Shown piece after piece: positions 62,714-64,000 of a stretch of 64,000 nucleotides of DNA; the first letter of the stretch is position 1; each line of letters starts with the position of its first letter. This DNA is from Actinopolymorpha pittospori. GTDB lineage: Bacteria; Actinomycetota; Actinomycetes; Propionibacteriales; Actinopolymorphaceae. The stretch is from positions 558,001-622,000 of the forward strand of contig NZ_JADBEM010000001.1 of the NCBI RefSeq assembly GCF_014873875.1, in the 5' to 3' direction. A model generated the notes under the pieces. It searched no databases. It had not been told where the DNA came from and was given only the letters and a program-made list of their open reading frames with translations. Made by a program: the position numbers and the translations under genes.

Positions 62714-63869
62714 CCCCCGCCGCTTCTCGTGTGGTGGTCCGCCCACTCCCGCGGGCAGCATCAGTGGCGGTCTCTGCTGCGGTCGCTGTATCGCCACCAG
62801 TCGCCACGTCGGCATCGGTGTCGCTGGCTGTGGCGGCGTTATCGGCGTTCTCGGCGTCTTTGTTGTTGTCGGCGTCGAGTTCGGCGCGCCACTCGCTGGC
62901 GTACTTGCGGCCCAGTGAGGCGCCAGCGTCCTTCCCTGCCGCACGGTTCAAGTCCGCGCCACTCGGGACCCGGCCAGCCGCCGTCTCGGCGTCCCAGTGG
63001 GTGCGCATCGACTGCTTGTCGCCGCCGCGCCCACCAAGCTTGACCTTGGTAGCGCCACCCTCTGGGTGCGTTACATGGGCGATCCCGCTGGCGGTGTGGC
63101 GGCCGCCCTGGAGCGCGACAAGCGGGACCGGCGTGGCGTCCCAGTGAGCGCCACGAGCCGGGGTGTCGATGGCGCTAGGAGTGACGCCACCCGCCATCGA
63201 GGCGGTAGCGGGCTCGGCGGGACCAGTCCCGGTGTCATCCGGTTCGATAGCGGTAGCGACGTCAGGCCGCGGCGTGATGTCACGGTTGGCGACCGCTAGG
63301 GATGCGGCTGCCTGGCGGTAGGAGCGGTCGACCGCCGCGGTGAGACGGTGGCGCAACTCGGGGCCGACCTCGGCGGCCGCCAGGACAAGAAGTGGCGGGA
63401 CCGAGTGAAGCACGATTCCCGACGGGGAGGCCGCCGCCCATGACTGCCAGGTGTTCATCACGTATGTGGCGCCGAAGGCGAACCACTTCACCATTCGCAC
63501 GACCCGGCCGGAGGCGATTCGGTATCTTCCGGTCTCCTGCTCGGCCCACAGCACACCGAGCAGAACCACTGACACCATCGGGTCGAGCAGCCACGCCACC
63601 GTCCACGGAAGCGACCCGACCGGCGCGTCGCCGGCGGCGAAAGCTTGCACGTTCGCCGCAGTGAAGCCGAGCCCAAGCAGGATGCCGAGCCACATGCACC
63701 TGTCCACCCGCCTACGAACACGCTCCACCCGCAGCGCCACCACGTCGGGGTGGACCTGCAACTGGCGCAGCCGGGTCGCGTGTTCGGCCTCGGCGGCAAG
63801 CCGGTCGACCGGCGAGGTCTGCGGCAGCTTCGACGTTGCCGCGAGCTCCTGCTTGAGTCTCTTGCTCAC
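62703..63869 (-). CDS. DUF2637/SpdB-like ICE membrane protein
   Basis: The 388-residue product has a helical charged N-terminus (VDRLAAEAEHATRLRQLQ), then four transmembrane helices (RCMWLGILLGLGFTAANVQAFA, WTVAWLLDPMVSVVLLGVLW, MVKWFAFGATYVMNTW, VPPLLVLAAAEVGPEL), and a long Ala/Thr/Asp-rich disordered tail containing a conserved patch (SGADLNRAAGKDAGASLGRKYASEWRAEL, outline). The four-helix block with a conserved Pro-Met-x-S-V resembles DUF2637 proteins of actinomycete plasmids and ICEs. The tail resembles the DNA-binding ends found there. The GTG at 63869 overlaps the upstream stop. Confidence 0.65.
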   Translation of the reverse strand: MSKRLKQELAATSKLPQTSPVDRLAAEAEHATRLRQLQVHPDVVALRVERVRRRVDRCMWLGILLGLGFTAANVQAFAAGDAPVGSLPWTVAWLLDPMVSVVLLGVLWAEQETGRYRIASGRVVRMVKWFAFGATYVMNTWQSWAAASPSGIVLHSVPPLLVLAAAEVGPELRHRLTAAVDRSYRQAAASLAVANRDITPRPDVATAIEPDDTGTGPAEPATASMAGGVTPSAIDTPARGAHWDATPVPLVALQGGRHTASGIAHVTHPEGGATKVKLGGRGGDKQSMRTHWDAETAAGRVPSGADLNRAAGKDAGASLGRKYASEWRAELDADNNKDAENADNAATASDTDADVATGGDTATAAETATDAARGSGRTTTREAAGVAL

Positions 63870-64000
63870 GCCGCCTCACCGGCCCCGGAAGGCTCGACGT
63901 CAGGAGAAGAAGTGACCGGGGTGGAAGTCCCGGACCGCCGGGAGGGGGCAACAGAGATACGGGCCGACTGTTCGCGAAGCCGGGCCTGCACCAGAAGCCG
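63866..64000 (-). CDS. 3' end of an upstream ICE gene (5' part outside the window)
   Basis: The minus strand is open from the window edge to the TGA at 63866-63868. It encodes RLLVQARLREQSARISVAPS... and a Ser/Thr/Pro-rich end (VTSSPDVEPSGAGEAA). The stop overlaps the GTG of the next gene (GTGA), which supports a real coding sequence in the same operon. Function cannot be read from 44 residues. Confidence 0.5.
   Translation of the reverse strand, partial: RLLVQARLREQSARISVAPSRRSGTSTPVTSSPDVEPSGAGEAA

Overview
This window is from a high-GC Gram-positive bacterium, most likely an actinomycete. The evidence is GC-rich coding DNA with long spurious antisense frames, frequent GTG starts, many overlapping ATGA/GTGA gene junctions, and actinobacterial families (DUF6361, DUF6884, an actinomycete-ICE-type FtsK translocase, a prim-pol remnant, XRE and SLOG neighbours). 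No rRNA, tRNA or CRISPR array is visible. Nearly every recognisable gene belongs to genome defence, signalling kinases or mobile DNA, so this is a defence island abutting an integrative conjugative element.

Layout. 1-1659 is the 3' end of a kinase with a helix-hairpin-helix tail (TerY-P triad type). 1993-2899 is a decayed IS5-family element. 3066-4095 holds two small membrane-protein genes. 4167-11292 (minus) is a tightly overlapping cassette: DUF6361 protein, PLD-like nuclease, SF2 helicase, zinc-ribbon protein. 11452-12629 (plus) is a DUF6884 / GIY-YIG-like pair. 12648-19380 (minus) is a SMC-like ATPase (broken), a HEPN-like small protein and a 1639-residue SF1 helicase with a Vsr/DUF559-type nuclease. 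19450-21000 is a graveyard (type ISP-like remnant, prim-pol remnant, an unknown coiled-coil remnant).

21470-33247 (plus) is a translationally coupled four-gene operon: UvrD-like helicase; NERD, pseudokinase, kinase and P-loop NTPase in one chain; an unknown 537-residue protein; and a 1606-residue protein with a PD-(D/E)XK-like domain and a HerA/FtsK-type ATPase. This is my best candidate for a poorly described defence system. 33277-36558 is a second graveyard: a GmrS/DUF262 remnant, an intact DUF6650-type gene, and a chimeric pseudogene in which a SMC-like ATPase is joined to a piece of the SF1 helicase, both paralogous to the 12.6-19.4 kb operon.

36670-39800 (minus) carries cell-surface polysaccharide genes (glycosyltransferase, nucleotide-sugar epimerase/dehydratase) and an anchored secreted protein. 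39942-51923 (plus) is an expanded type I restriction-modification locus: HTH-methylase-TRD protein with an altered catalytic motif, HsdM, HsdS, a SNF2 helicase with HhH, HsdR, and a Ser/Thr kinase with a TPR-like tail. 51982-54128 holds a PUA/EVE-like gene and a probable Mrr-like nuclease gene. 54180-64000 (minus) is an ICE/plasmid-type operon: SLOG protein, frameshifted XRE regulator, replication-initiator-like protein, FtsK translocase and several small membrane proteins, running off the right edge.

Functional reading: the window contains several apparently complete DNA-targeting systems (kinase/HerA operon, DUF6361-PLD-helicase cassette, type I R-M) among dead relatives of others, which suggests repeated gain, recombination and loss at one hotspot. 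Function calls rest on motifs read by eye; no database search was possible.
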